A stretch of 60,000 nt of DNA, taken from assembly GCA_950295325.1 (NCBI GenBank), contig OX485805.1:17473501-17533500 (forward strand), read 5' to 3'. The stretch is from Polytrichum commune. Taxonomy: Eukaryota > Streptophyta > Polytrichopsida > Polytrichales > Polytrichaceae. Position 1 is the first letter of the stretch. The number at the start of each line of letters is the position of its first letter. Position numbers and translations under genes: made by a program. Shown here in pieces: positions 1 to 12,746 of the stretch. The notes beneath the pieces are model-generated. The model worked only from the letters and a program-made list of their open reading frames with translations. It made no database searches and had not been told where the DNA came from.

Positions 1-400
1 TTGGGTGTGAGAATATTGATTTTGTCTTCCAATGAGGAGTATGTCTCCGTTAAAGTCTCCAATGAGTAGTGGTTAGTTGGAGTTTGTGTGAATTCTTGTT
101 GAATTTTGGGTATGAATTGTAGGTCTTCCTCATGTGTGGGCATGTATATGTGAAGTAGGATCATGAGGGTGAGGGGTTTGTTGGTGATGGTGACTATTTT
201 GGTGTTATTACTAGGGACAAACAATGGATTTGTGTGTCATAGTAATTAGGCCTCCCGTGTGGGGGCGTAGTGAACATATGGGCATTGGAGGTATATTAGG
301 GCATCTAGTTTTTTGTTATAGATGATTTGGTAGGATGAGAATTGCATAATCATATATCTTGTGGATTTATGTGTGGTGTGAAGATGCCTTGTTTTTTGCC
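1..400 (-). pseudogene. LINE retrotransposon endonuclease remnant
   Basis: Read on the minus strand, this stretch gives pieces of an exonuclease-endonuclease-phosphatase domain, including a phrase reading LLIGDFNGD, the hallmark of LINE-type endonucleases (the D-F-N metal and active-site segment). Upstream pieces such as THTGGLITMTHKS fit the same domain but lie in another frame, so the copy is frameshifted. It runs off the left edge. It probably lies in an intron of the transporter gene that follows on the plus strand. It has no usable start or stop and is a dead fragment. Family assignment is from the motif alone. Confidence 0.6.
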
Positions 401-537
401 TCTTTGTCAGCCTAGGTCAGAACTGCCTTCCATGGTTAGTATTTGATGTGACGTCTTCACATCTTTCTCCATTACCGACCTATGTTCTGTTGGAACTTAT
501 ACAAACAGACCGCTGATCAGTTTGTGACTGCTTCCAG

Positions 538-3419
538 GTACTCGTAGGGGCAGTTCTTGGAAAGTTAGCATGTCGAATTGTGTACAGAGAACCAACTTTG
601 GTCCTGAAAGTAAGCACCATACTAGCTAAGCCAGTTCCTGGAGATATAACCACCTCAGTAGGACCTGCCCTTGCAGATCAAATGGCGGAATCTCCAGGTC
701 TCAATCTGTCTCTTATTGGCAACGATTGGAACATATCAAAACAATACACTGCAGCCAAGAAGGAGGCGATAATAACTGCAGCATGTGCCTTTGGCAACTC
801 TTTCACTCTCCCTTTGGTTAGCCCCAGAACTCGTCTTCCATGCCATTCTGAAGCTCATATTGTGTCCTTGTGTTTCTGGTAGCAATTTTTTGGCTTTCCA
901 AAAATTGTAACAGAAGCTCCATGTATTGGTGGTGCTTTGTTTCTCACTGTCACATTGCATTTGTTGTTGCTGGAGCAGATTTTTATGACAGGGGTTTTGG
1001 CAGCTGAAGAGGCAAGTCGAGTTGCAGGGTGAGTTTCCTAATCTAGTGGTCTTGTTCAAAGTATTATGCTTTTGGAGGATCTCAGATCAAATCTGACTTG
1101 AAAGGACTCTGTTAATTCGACCTATTAAATTATAAGTCTGAGCAACTTTCTAATTGATTATTTTGGTTGTCTCACTGAACTAATTTCAGGTATTTGGCAT
1201 TATTTATGGTTGGGTGGTCACCTGCTCTCTGGACAGTGGGCTATTCCCTAATTGCTACCGGAGATGAACAACGTGAAACAAGAGAAGACGTATCCAAAAC
1301 CAGGTTTTCGTGGAGAACATTGGTGGATGGATTCAGACATATCATGAATCCTCCTTTGTATGGAGTGAGTGCCTTATAACCTGTCCTCCAGTCCATTAGT
1401 CCTCTGAAATTAATTTAGTACGAGCTATTTTCTGGCTATTTGTGGATCCTACCTCGCCAAGGTTATGATTCTTCTCTATAAGGTCAGATCATCAATTTCG
1501 TCAGGTTTAAATCCTCTCAGTAGTTTTCTTACTAACTGGATTTGAGACAGGTGTTGGCGGGTGTGCTTGTAGGGGGGACACCCTTGTCTCATATCTTTCT
1601 GCCTCAAGCTGTGGGAGGTGTTGTTTCAGCAGAATCTACAGGGGTTTTAGCCGCTTTCACTACAGGTGGCATTCTATGTCCTGTTTTTGATGTAAGTATT
1701 TGATATTTACATTCTTTGGTTAAGTCTGTCTTTGTGAGTGTTATTCTCAATCGTAGTTACTGTAACTCTCTGTTGCTTGCAAACCCGTCATGTGGAATCT
1801 TGACGTCAATCACCTTTGCAGGTTTTCACTTGTGTAAGTGTAACACTCTGCATGGCCTTATAGCGACTCAATTTGAAGAGACATGAACATTTTGTTGCTC
1901 TGTCTGCAGGCAGCCTCGCTGCTAGGATCTGCAACTTTGGCAGTACAGATTGTGGTGCTCGCAACCTCTCTTGCATCCTCCTTGCCTCCATTAAGTGCAA
2001 CAAGTGGCACCAAGAAATCCTCCAAGACAGATCCTCAGGATGGTGCCAGTATCATTGATCTGAGCTCGAACCTTCCAATGCTGGAAGCACTTCTTGACAA
2101 CCGAGCTTTTTGGATAATCTCATCAATTCGCCTCTTTGCAATGCCTATTGTTGTCATTGCCTCAACCACGGTGTGAATTACAGCCTCTCTTTTTGTTAAC
2201 ATATCATTGCAAAGGACGGTGATATGATTATTTGATTTCTATGCCACCAGTTTTTCAATATAATCTGCATATTCTGCATATTCTGTGTTTAAGGTGAAAC
2301 ATATGGTATGTTACAAATAAGTTCCATCTAGACCTACACATAGCGAATCTTTGGGTATGATTTGAAATTATTTTAATTGAATTTTTATTTGACCTTGCAA
2401 CGATCATGGTATCTGCTGCAACTAATTATGTACCCTGCTTATGGATGTTGCAGATGAAGCAATGCACTCGCATTCTACCTGTTAATCCCATCTTCAATCT
2501 CATATCACTGGTGCGTATCTCCTATTAAATTCCTTTCAGGCCCCTCTGTCCAGCATTTTGCATGTCCAGGACTCTAGGTTAAACCATGGTCTTTTAACTC
2601 TTTGTGAGATCTATGTATAGCGTCCTTATTGATGCTGTATATATTAGATGTGAGAGTATATCAACTGTTGGCTTTGACCAATCATGTTGTTCTAAAGACA
2701 GCATTTCTCACCATTACAACAATAACAATGTGACTTTTTGACCTGATCAAAGGTGCAACTTCTCTTAATTGATATTTCATTAAGGATCTGTGTTGCTTGA
2801 TCTTCTCATCATTCGCAAGCTTGACATTGGTGTTTACTCTAGTGATTCTTATTTCTATCAGCTAAACCTGCAGTGCTGTAGTATGAGTACCATTGATTGT
2901 CAGACTGAGGCAATGATTTCTAAAGTTCAGGCAACTGGCTGCAATGTGCCATGTGTGCAGGTAGAAGCAGCGATGCCTTCAGCCCAGAATCTTGTTTTAT
3001 TGTCACAAGTAAAGATGTGAAGCAACTACTAGTGACATAGAGGAAAATAATGATGATGAATCCATACTTAGTTTGATATGAGCCACAAAATTATCTTGCA
3101 CTGATATGCTATGTACTAATCAACATGTTTTTCCATTCATCAGCTTCGGGCAAGTACACGGCCTCTGTCAAGGATGCTTGCTGATCTTCTACTTCGTCAG
3201 GTATTGAGCTTCTTCTGAATACTTGCACTCAATCGAAGTGTTCACAAGGTAGTCATGTTGTGTTCTGCTTCTGGGATCAGCTGGTTTTTTCTATAATCTG
3301 AAAAGTTTGTTATGCTCAAATTGTGACTCTTAACTTCTGGATTTTGGTAGTATGCACTCTCAATAGTGCCAATCACAGTCTGGATGACTGTGTTTTTAGC
3401 TCTAGTAAAGACTGCATAA
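538..3419 (+). CDS. Membrane transport protein, auxin efflux carrier superfamily (3' exons; start outside window)
   Basis: Exons that join in phase: 538-about 816 (its first half may hide an intron after 609), 883-1028, 1190-1364, 1551-1691, 1910-2170, 2454-2510, 2961-3008, 3144-3200 and 3351-3419 (TAA). Each later junction has GT-AG ends. The exons encode successive hydrophobic helices with the landmarks of Pfam Mem_trans: ACAFGNSFTLPL after helix 4, NPPLYG opening the second helix bundle, LLGSATLAVQIVVLATSL, and near the end EAAMPSAQNLVLLSQL. Members (PIN, PILS and relatives) are secondary transporters of small organic anions in plasma or ER membranes; the substrate here is not readable. 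The last exon gives a final membrane helix and stops at a length normal for the family. The central loop (1245-1350) is short, which argues against a canonical PIN. The 5' exons are missing from the window. The exon boundaries around 609-817 are the least certain part. Confidence 0.75.
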
Positions 3420-4684
3420 TTTCATGTGGTCCTTCGATACCATAGGCGAAGATTGGCTCAAACACCTACTCTCATCCCAACAAGCTTTGCAACTCAAGGT
3501 TCCACAGTTCATCAACATTCTTTGGTGTTAACATTTGACAACACTTGGCACCACCTTCGTTTCATGATTGACACATGCAATCATAATAGCCATGAAGGAG
3601 AATGAAATAGGAATTGATCTAGAGGGTGATGAATATTTCCAAATTGTTTTTTTTGAAGGATGTAATTCTTTTCGAGAATGGTAGAATATTATGCTATACT
3701 GTGGGTGCCAAATTTGATGCTACTGTAGATATTGATTGAAATGTGCCAAATTCAAAGTGAAGCCTCTTAGTTACTTGGCATTTGCACCCATTTAACTTCA
3801 AGATTTTTTAAATGGCTTTCTGTGGTCACTCTTAATTGAACTCCTGTATTTGCGGGTTATATGACATGGCTTACAATTAATAAAAGACAATAAATAGACA
3901 TGTGTGAAGATGAGAGTGCACTATGCACTCAAAATATAGACACCATTCAAAGTTCAATTGTCAACAAAATTGGGATAGCTTGAAGAGAAACAATCACTAA
4001 ATAAAAAGAAGTTCCCCATGCCCATGTCCAAACTTGAATGCTCCAAAAATCAAAGCTGGAAATTATGAACTTCAAAAAGAAAAAACGAATAAAAAGAACA
4101 TTTATGCAGTTGATGCGTGACTTGCACCCTTTACTGATCCAAAGTGATTGGTACTTATTTGAAGGTTTGTGATCAATAAGAAATGCATATCAACAGAAGC
4201 TATGGAAACTTGACTTCAAGGACGAGGTTTTCTTTCATACTTATTACACATAAAATATAATGAGTTGGTGTTCAAGAGTGGAACACTCTAAAAACTTGAT
4301 GACTTTGTGGAATTGTATTGTTTAAAAAGGCCACTTTGAAATCACTTTTACTTCCAATTTGAACATTATAAGCATTTGTATATTCAATCTTTGTTTGTGT
4401 TTTCATTCTAATGAGATGCGTATAAAATTGTAGTTGCCACTCCAGGGGTCTATTGATGTGATGATCTAGTAAAACTTACCCATTGTACATGAACATATTA
4501 TATTCTATGAAAGCATCACTTAAGTACTTTGCAACAACATGGTTGAGTGTTTCTAGCAGAGAATGCTAGTAAAACATATCTTATACTATTCGACATTCTT
4601 GAAGAGTCTCGGGGTGAACCTTTTGCCACCAAATTGGCTCCCACCAACTTCATATGCCTATATGCGTTTGCATGATGTCTTTCT
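3420..4684. other. Intergenic region between convergent genes
   Basis: This holds the 3' flanks of the transporter gene (+) and the receptor kinase gene (-), which converge here. The sequence is AT-rich with no coding phrase I recognise on either strand. No clear repeat or tandem structure was seen. Confidence 0.5.
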
Positions 4685-7600
4685 TCAAATCATTGTGGAT
4701 TGTCTTGACCGAAGGCCTTTACTAAGCACCTGTGCATCAAAATTCATGCTGCTAGAACTAGGAGATTCCATTGATGATGCTACATCATATCCCATACTTG
4801 ATATCTCAAACGCATTAGCATGATGAACCTCCTCACCTAAGCTTACATCGGACTCATATTGAGGGTGCTCAATTGACATCAACCCTGATTTTCTAAATGT
4901 TTGTATCACATGACGCATGAATGGCCTCTCGAAGCTATTAACCTTCACGCAACGCAGTGCTAGCTCCACAAGGCTTGCAAACTCATCTTTGTTATACTCA
5001 TCTCCCAAAGTAGGATCAACCAAATCATACAACAATTCGGACATCCAAGCTTCGCGCACCTACCCACCACAAAACAAATATTTTTGGTTATTATTGAAAT
5101 TATTTTGTCCAACCATATAGATGTCCTCAAACTTGGCTACCAAATAAGCCAAACTTTTGATATCCAAGAGAGACCTTCAATATAATATTAGGTTGCCATT
5201 TTTCAAACTCAAACCTCACCTGGTTAGCAATTCCCATTGGCTTTAGACCTGTCAAGATCTCCATCAACATGATCCCAAACGCATATACGTCACTCTTGTC
5301 CGTAAGCAAGCCTGTTTCATGGTATCTGCAAATGAGGTCACATGACAACATTAACCAAAACAAACCATCAAGCTTAATTTAGTTGGTTTGCATGTGAATC
5401 CAAGATAAGGTACACCCAAAACCAACAATATATCTAAAAACAACACTATCTACCACAATCATATATTTGAAGCCCCTAAATTTATGACCGATAGATAGTG
5501 CTATTATTTGATCCAATGTTGGTTTTGGTGTACATACCTTAATCAACATGTGAAGAGAGCAATGGGAGCATGACAAGAGCCAATGGCAAACTAGATACTA
5601 CATGATCAACGCCGAGTCTGTATTATTTCAAGATTTTGAGATGTTGAAATCTTACTCTGGATCAAGATAACCTGGAGTCCCCTTTACGATTGTTGTGATG
5701 TGGGTGGCATCCTCTTGCCCAATGGCTTTCAATTTAGAAAGTCCAAAATCCGCCACTTTGGCATCCATCTTGTTTGTGAGCAGAATGTTGGTACTTTTCA
5801 CATCACGATGAATGATTGAAGGGGAGCATTTATCATGTAAATACTCTAACCCTACACAAAAACCACATGAAAGGACCTCCAAGCCATGTCCATAAGTTGA
5901 GTTCGCAAATAAAGAAATACCCAAGACGAATATCTACGACTCATCCTCACAAAACCATATTGCAAGTAAGCATGGGAGAATATAACTTCGTACCTTCTGC
6001 AATTTGATGGGCAATAGTTGTTCTTTGTCTCCAAGTCAAGGGATTCATAGCAACATTTTCCCCTACACACCAACTTGAGCCATGAGCCATGAGAGAGGGA
6101 GATGAGCAACCCGTGGGGCCTCCACTCTTCATAGGTTACGTACAAACTAATGTGAGTGTTAAAGAAAGTAGTACTTGAGGCATTAACATATATATAGTAT
6201 ATAGTTTAAGGAAGTGGTAGTGTTTTTCTCTAGTGTGTATTAAAAGAACAACTACTAAGCATTTTCAAATGGAGGTAGACGTACAGATGGCCCTAAAGAC
6301 TCTAAAGGTCCCAAAAACTGTATTTGAGAGAAATTTGAGGAAGTTAGTTGTACATTTTAAGGATAGATTATTATAACTTACAACATATGGTGACAAAACT
6401 TCAATAACTTTCTTAATGGAAAGTGAAAGTGAACTTGGGCATACGTAATAAAGACCTTGTTTTTTTCCATGATTTATATTATAGTGCATGTAGTAGACTC
6501 GGCATTTTTTGCACCAAATTGGAGTCTGTAGTATAAACGCACGAGTCTATTATCTTGTGTACAATTAATACGTATAGCTTTCTTTTTCTCTTGATGTTCT
6601 CAATTATAAGGGCTTTTATTCATGGTCACCCACGCACGTAACGTTTTAGTCAAATTCCAGTGAAGAGTGGATCCTGCGGGGAGCCACTCCTCAAGCATGT
6701 TAGAGGAAATGTAAATTAGTGTCTCTTGTATGTCTGCTTAAACTAGTTTTCACTTTAGTTCTTAGAAACCTAAATCTCATGGACTCATGTGGTACATACC
6801 TCCCAAATCTTACTTTGAGCTCAGAATGCAGAATATTATATATACTAAGGAAACCTTGATTTCATAAGTCAATATGAAGTTTATCTTCTCAACTTTTCTT
6901 AGAACAGACTTATCAGCTTCAATGCTAATGGTATCCTGTCTTGTAAGCCGTTGATTACAACAAGCTACATTGTCTCAATACTCATTGAGCACTTCCGAAC
7001 TCATTCTCCATTTGACAGAATTATGATTTCTGTCGTGTTTGGGCTATGAAATGGAAGTAAAGAGATGATGCTCAATCTCCTAGAATGTTGCATTGCTCAA
7101 AGTCAACTTATCAGACATTGTAGGCTAGTTGTGCATTGCAATTGACACGAGCCATTAGTCCTGGATATCGGCCTTATCAAAGAGATAATAATATGTGAGT
7201 TAGTGCTTTGGCCAAAGAGATTGTAAGATAGACGGTTTGTGAGCACCTTGCAGTCTTTGACGCAAGTCTCCACCACCCATATACTCGTAAATGAGGACCT
7301 GGTATTTTCGCGTGCAGCTATAGCCTAGAAGAGAAACCAGGTGCTTGTGATGCACCTTGGATAGCAACTCGATCTGGAAACTCATTCGCCCATGTTAGAG
7401 TGTCTGGAGAACAACTGATGAATTCCTTCAAAGTACAATCAAAGCGCAAAAGTTCGTGTCATGCTCTGATCGTCCATTTGTGTGCATGGGAACCGCACTA
7501 ATATAGTGCACTGACCTCATTGTAAAACTCCACTTTGGTTTGGTGCGAGTCTGTCGACAAGACTTTTGCTGCAATTTCTTGTCCATCTGGCAACTTGCCA

Positions 7601-9508
7601 TAGAACACATCACCAAATCCACCTACTCCTATCACTTTGCTGAAATTGTTTGTTGCTTTCTTGATCTTCGTCGATGAAAATATTTGCGATAGCCCCCCGT
7701 TTCTTTGCAATCGCTGTCGGAAAGCCTTCTCCGCAGGGTCAAGAAAGCCTGAAGGGGGATAGCAACGATTTGTGTCTAGATTAGAAAAGGTTGGCAGTTT
7801 AGAATGTCGTTCTTGGAACTAGTTAGAAGCAAATTTTCAAATTAATCACGGATGCACCACCTAGACTTCCCTGGCTTTATCTTTCAGTTTTGTAGATTTC
7901 CAACTGATATTACGAAATTATTTCCAACAAAATGCTTCTTAAAAATATTTCATCACCTCCAAATCATGTTCTGAACACACTGATCCCTGTGGACACTACA
8001 TATAGTTGCCACCCTAGGTCAGAATTATTCAGATCACTATATTTGTTAATTAGAGACTTTGGAATGTCTCAAAATAAATTCAAATGGTTTATTATCTAGT
8101 TCAATTTCTTATTGTGAGGACATGTATTTGTGCCAAGTTGGTTAGTGCCGCTCATGCAAATCACTTTATTAAGTCACATTGAATATATTTTGTGGGTTTC
8201 TTGTTCTACATTTGAAAACCACATCCTTAAATACTCTCAAAATCATGAAAAAGTAGTCTCCGATTACCGAATATAGTGATTCAGATAAAAGTCACGATCC
8301 CCGAATTGAAATCCTTGACAAGCATGCAAGAGTTTCTTCATGGAATAGACACACTTACTTGGCTCTAGGACAAAATACAACCCCAAGGCTGTTAAGACGA
8401 CCACGAAGCCTCCACCAAGCACGCCCACTATTATCCAAGTAATACCACTAGAGTTGTTGTTGCTATTGGGTGACGCAGCTGGGGAACTACTAGTAGCAAC
8501 TGGATTTGTCCAAATCGGGGTCTTGGACAGATCCAAAATGTCCACAATGCTTAATTGCCCATTTTCATAATTCAACGTGAGAAACCAGCTCACACTCTCA
8601 TTTCCCACAATATTGGTGGAATTCCAATAAAGTATACTTGAATTCTTTCCACGAAGTTCGAGCCGACCATCCCTCTGCAGGGTGAGCTGACACTCCCGAT
8701 TCTCGCTACTATTCGTGCCCGTTTCCCAAAGCACACTCTTGACACTCCCGTTACTGAACAACGCTTTGGATTGCAAATTGCAATCCGTTCCTAATGCGAG
8801 CACAAATTGCCCATATATTGAGGTGTTTGGGGTTTGCAACTTGAAGCCTTGCGAAAGGAAATACTCCGCAGGCATGTAGGGGAAATCAACGAGGGAGCTC
8901 TCGGGTTTCCATGCCGACTCCGGAGGGAAAGGGTATCCTATTGTTTCTAGAGTTCCCGATGTGTTTGATGGGATAAAGTATGGTTGCAAAAACCTATTAT
9001 CCACGGCTTGGGTACTGAGGTGGTCCACGTAATCGTACAAAGTGTAGTTTCCGTCGCTCTTGAGAATCAAAAAGTTGTGTATGGTTGCATTGGCACTCGT
9101 CGGGGTGCTGGTGGCCCAAATGGCATTTTGCCATTCAAGGATCGTATTGTTGTGGACGAAGTTGTAGAGCACGAGGTTTGCGTCAACCTGCAAGAAAAGG
9201 CTACATTTCCGTGCACTCGAGGGCCCTGGAATACTTGTGTTGGTGGACTGATAGGGGAGGTTGGTAGAATTGTACAAAATAAGGTCGCAGTCTGGCTGTA
9301 ACACTAGGTGAACATCAGAAACATTAAGGTACTGTCTGGGCTGTAAGCTAACCGTATTGGATGCAACGTAAACACCTACACCCAGGCCTCCTGGAACTAC
9401 GCAAGATATCATTGCAACACTTGTAAACAGAAGAAAAGGAAGAAGACGAGACATGTCAAAAGTATGCTTCACCATCCTGTGATGATCAAGACTTGATGTC
9501 CTCTCCAC
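4685..9508 (-). CDS. Bulb-type-lectin receptor-like serine/threonine kinase
   Basis: Seven minus-strand exons join in phase without a stop: 9508-8359, 7748-7516, 7373-7247, 6062-5994, 5851-5656, 5325-5220 and 5059-4685, giving about 751 residues. The first exon encodes a signal peptide; Met19 ([10 protein letters not shown]) is the likelier start because it sits directly on the hydrophobic core. Next comes a B-lectin-like ectodomain rich in N-x-S/T sites with repeated L-x-L-x-x-D-G-x-x-x-L-Y patterns, and a membrane helix near residues 359-380. The cytoplasmic kinase shows the glycine loop [12 protein letters not shown] (about 424-434), Lys445, HRDVKSTN (541-548), DFG (561-563), [10 protein letters not shown] and [15 protein letters not shown]. 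All catalytic residues are present, so it should be an active RD kinase that senses an extracellular carbohydrate or peptide. The ligand is unknown. One intron (6063-7246) is about 1.2 kb; the first contains a MITE. Confidence 0.88.
8035..8278. mobile_element. hAT-like MITE in first intron of the receptor kinase
   Basis: The 244-bp element begins CACTATATTTGTTAATTAGAG and ends with the near-inverse CTCCGATTACCGAATATAGTG. It is flanked by perfect 8-bp direct repeats ATTCAGAT (8027-8034 and 8279-8286). Eight-base target duplications and short inverted ends fit a non-autonomous hAT element. A related left end occurs at 41830 (CACTATATTCGTTAATCGGAG). It lies wholly within the intron, just inside the exon 1 donor. 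Confidence 0.8.
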
Positions 9509-10080
9509 GTAAGATTTCCAACATCTACTACACTTTTGACTGGTAGTATCGTCTCAACATGAACGAAATGAAAACTTTGATGTGTTTGCAACGGGTGTAA
9601 GGATTTTGGTTGCAGTTTCATCAAAATAGGTCCTTGATTTACAGCAATAGTGTGGTGACAACATAGGTCGCAAACCCATGACCGCAAAGGCATGATCCAG
9701 ATAAACAAACAAACCTCCACTTACCTAAATACCGTTTGACTAACTGTGGAGTTGCAAATACCCCTGTTGTTGCAATGCAAATTACTAGAAGCGGTTTCAA
9801 AAAAAAATTGCGATCGATTTGGCACAACGGTTTCTTGTCGAAGTGCACGATTTCGACAAGAACCTACAAGGTTCCGAAACCGCCACCTCAATCCAAACCC
9901 TTCCAGAGTAGACTGAACTCTAAATCCTCAACACGCATCAAAGGTGAAGGACAAATCCTTTTTAAGAATCAACCATCTAGCTAAGTGTTTGCAGGTTCCA
10001 GTTGTGTTACAAGAAGTTGGTTTTTCAAGCCTGTGTGCGGATTTCTGCGGAATGGTATGCACAATGAAGGTTCAATACGT
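9509..10080. other. 5' flank of the receptor kinase gene
   Basis: This non-coding stretch upstream of the minus-strand kinase start should contain its promoter and 5' leader. I see no definite TATA box, tandem repeat or other gene. Short open frames here look random. Confidence 0.4.
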
Positions 10081-10083
10081 CGA

Positions 10084-10262
10084 CCGACTTTTCTTGATCT
10101 AAATCTACCGACTTTTCTTGATCTTATTCTGCCGACTTTTCTTGATCTAATTCTGCCGACTTTCCTTGATCTAATTATACCGACTTTCCTTGATCTAATT
10201 CTGCCGACTTTCCTTGATCTAATTCTGCCGACTTCCCTTGATCTGATTCTGCCGACTTTCCT
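10084..10262. repeat. 24-bp minisatellite, about 7.5 units
   Basis: Units of 24 bp run head to tail with core CCGACTTTYCTTGATCTAAT and a few substitutions. Because 24 is divisible by three, the array reads open in some frames and produces a false PTFLDLIL-type repetitive peptide. It ends just left of the Copia LTR at 10286. Confidence 0.85.
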
Positions 10263-10317
10263 AAAAGGGTTGTAAAGGTTGTAACTATTATGACACTGCA
10301 TGACTAGGTGTCCTACG

Positions 10318-12746
10318 GGCAGACATTAAGTCCCCCCATACGAACTATGGGGGGTGTCAGATCCGGGCGGGGCAGCCTCCTCGGAAATTTCTGAACCCGA
10401 CCGAAAACTGCTGCCCGCCCCGCCCAACTTCGAAAAAAAAATTGCTCTTGCATTCTTGAAGGCCGCTTGACTACAAATCCCATATTGAGTGCACTTCACC
10501 TTCAAGGTCTAAAATCCAATATATATGTGCACCTCCCACTAGTAAATAACAATTCATTGGGATATCATTCCGGAAGTGAAACCATCAATGAAACACATAA
10601 TTAACTTGGAGGTCAAATAAAATTACAAAATCCTCGTTAACATTGAGGTTATAATTTTTATGACGTACCTTTTGAAATTGTCTTTGTCATTCTAAAGTGA
10701 AACATAAATTTAGTGTGCTGATTTAGTATGTGTATTTTACAATTAATTAATTAATATTTTACAATATTTTAGTAATGCCGTCTACTTTCACAAGTATTCA
10801 TACACATTCAAACCAATTAAGTGTGATTTAATGTAATTAAGTCTAATTAATTCTGATTAATTCTAATTAAGCCCAAATAAATCAGAAATTATGCTTACCA
10901 ATTAAATCACACGTAATTATGAATTTATGAATTAATTACATTAATTGATTTGAGTGTGTATGAATACTTGTGAAAGTAGATGGCATTACTAAATTAATTG
11001 TAAAATATACATACTAAATCAACACACTAAATTTAGGTTTCACTTTAGAATGACAGACAATTTCAAAAGGTACGTCATAAAAATTATAGGGGATCGCTAT
11101 TTCCACACCTTTTTTGGCTAGATTCACACCTTTTTGCCGGTTCGGTTGCCGTGTCACTGAGGCGCTATATAAGAGATTCTTCATGGTGCATCCGGACCGT
11201 TGATCCACCAAGGCCCATCCAAGGGCCTCAATGATCCTAGGTGGCGGTGGGGTGGGGGGCGGGGGTGGTGCTTGCCACCAAGGCGGGGTGGGGCCGTGGG
11301 CCTCATATCTTTTTTGGGGAGGCCGGATTTAGGGTGGTGTCGGGCCTAGTGGCTAGGCGGGCCCAGTTGCTAGGCATACTTATTATATAACTAGTTGGTT
11401 ACCCTTACTCTACTTACTAAATAACTAGTTGGTTAGCCTTACTCTACTTACTAAATGACTAATTGGTTACCCTTACTCTACTTACTAAATGACTAGTTGG
11501 TTACCCTTACTTTAATGACATTACCATTATGTTGTAATTCTATGCTATATGATTATGGATAGTGTGCTTCCTTGCAATGGTTGTAACATGATAGCCTACC
11601 AAAATACCAAGTAAGGGTATCCAACTACACTAAATATGATATTTAGTGTTTGATTAGATTTAGTGTTTTACCACCCTACTATGCTCAACACTAATTTTCA
11701 ATTCTTTGATAATTAGTGTTAGACATAAATGCTCCGCCACCGCCTTCCTTGTTGCCACCTCTTTCCTAGAAACAGTCAATCGCCTTCCTTGTTGCCACCT
11801 CTTTCCTATTAAACACTAAATTCGTGCATGTAACTTTCACATATTACCATAGATGATATTTAGTGTTTGAGTTTACATTTAATGTTACTTACTTTCATAG
11901 GGTTAGTGATATTTAGTGTAGTGTTCGTATTTAGTGTATCTAACACTAAATATCATATTTACTGTAGTTATTTAGTAAGTAGAGTAAGGGTAACCAACTA
12001 GTCATTTAGTAAGTAGAGTAAGGGTAACCAATTAATCATTTAGTAAGTAGAGTAAGGCTAACCAACTAGTTATTTAGTAAGTAGAGTAAGGGTAACCAAC
12101 TAGTTATATAATAAGTAGGCCTAGCCACTGGGCCCGCCTAGCCACTAGGCCCGACACCACCCTAAATCCGGCCTCCCCAAAAAAGACATGAGGCCCACGG
12201 CCCCACCCCGCCTTGGTGGCAAGCACCACCCCCGCCCCCCACCCCACCGCCACCTAGGATCATTGAGGCCCTTGGATGGGCCTTGGTGGATCAACGGTCT
12301 AGATGCACCATGAAGAATCTCTTATATAGCGCCTCAGTGACACGGCAACCGAACCGGCAAAAAGGTGGGAATCTAGCCAAAAAAGGTGTGGAAATATCGA
12401 TCCGCAAATTATAACCTCAATGTTAATGAGGATTTTGTAATTTTATTTGACCTCCAAGTTAATTACATGTTTCATTGATGGTTTCACTTCCGGAATGATA
12501 TCCCAATGAATTGTTATTTACTAGTGGGAGGTGCACATATATATTGGATTTTAGACCTTGAAGGTGAAGTGCACTCAATATGGGATTTGTAGTCAAGCGG
12601 CCTTCAAGAATGCAAGAGCAATATTTTTTTCGAAGTTGGGCGGGGCGGACAGCAGTTTTCGGTCGGGTTCAGAAATTTCCGAGGAAGCTGCCCCCGCCCG
12701 GATCTGACACCCCCCATAGTTCGTATGGGGGGACTTAATGTCTGCC
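10318..12746. mobile_element. Foldback (long inverted repeat) element, family A, copy 1
   Basis: The outer arms are long inverted repeats. The left end GGCAGACATTAAGTCCCCCC mirrors the right end GGGGGGACTTAATGTCTGCC, and the mirror continues through GC-rich and then AT-rich segments to a centre near 10880. Without its nested insert the element would be about 1.1 kb. It has no coding capacity. A sister copy lies at 37520-38514 with a perfect 9-bp target duplication, which suggests mobilisation by a MULE-type transposase, since that superfamily makes 9-10-bp duplications. The right arm is interrupted by a second foldback at 11089-12405. Confidence 0.85.
11089..12405. mobile_element. Foldback element, family B, nested in family A
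   Basis: This element starts GGGGATCGCTATTTCCACACC and ends with its near-inverse GGTGTGGAAATATCGATCCGC. It is flanked by 8-bp repeats AAATTATA (11081-11088 and 12406-12413). The arms of about 310 bp include a GC-rich block (GTGGCGGTGGGG and its mirror). Inside these is a second inverted pair of tandem 38-bp units around ACTAGTTGGTTACCCTTAC (11390-11520 mirrored at 11970-12100). The centre is rich in TTTAGTGTT words. It is non-coding. The 8-bp duplication allows either a hAT or a MULE mobiliser. Confidence 0.82.

Noticed and set aside
9981-10301. Long open frames on both strands encoding repeated RKVGRIRS or PTFLDLIL peptides
   Set aside because: They are translations of a 24-bp minisatellite, whose unit length keeps frames open. 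No start context or flanking domain supports a gene.
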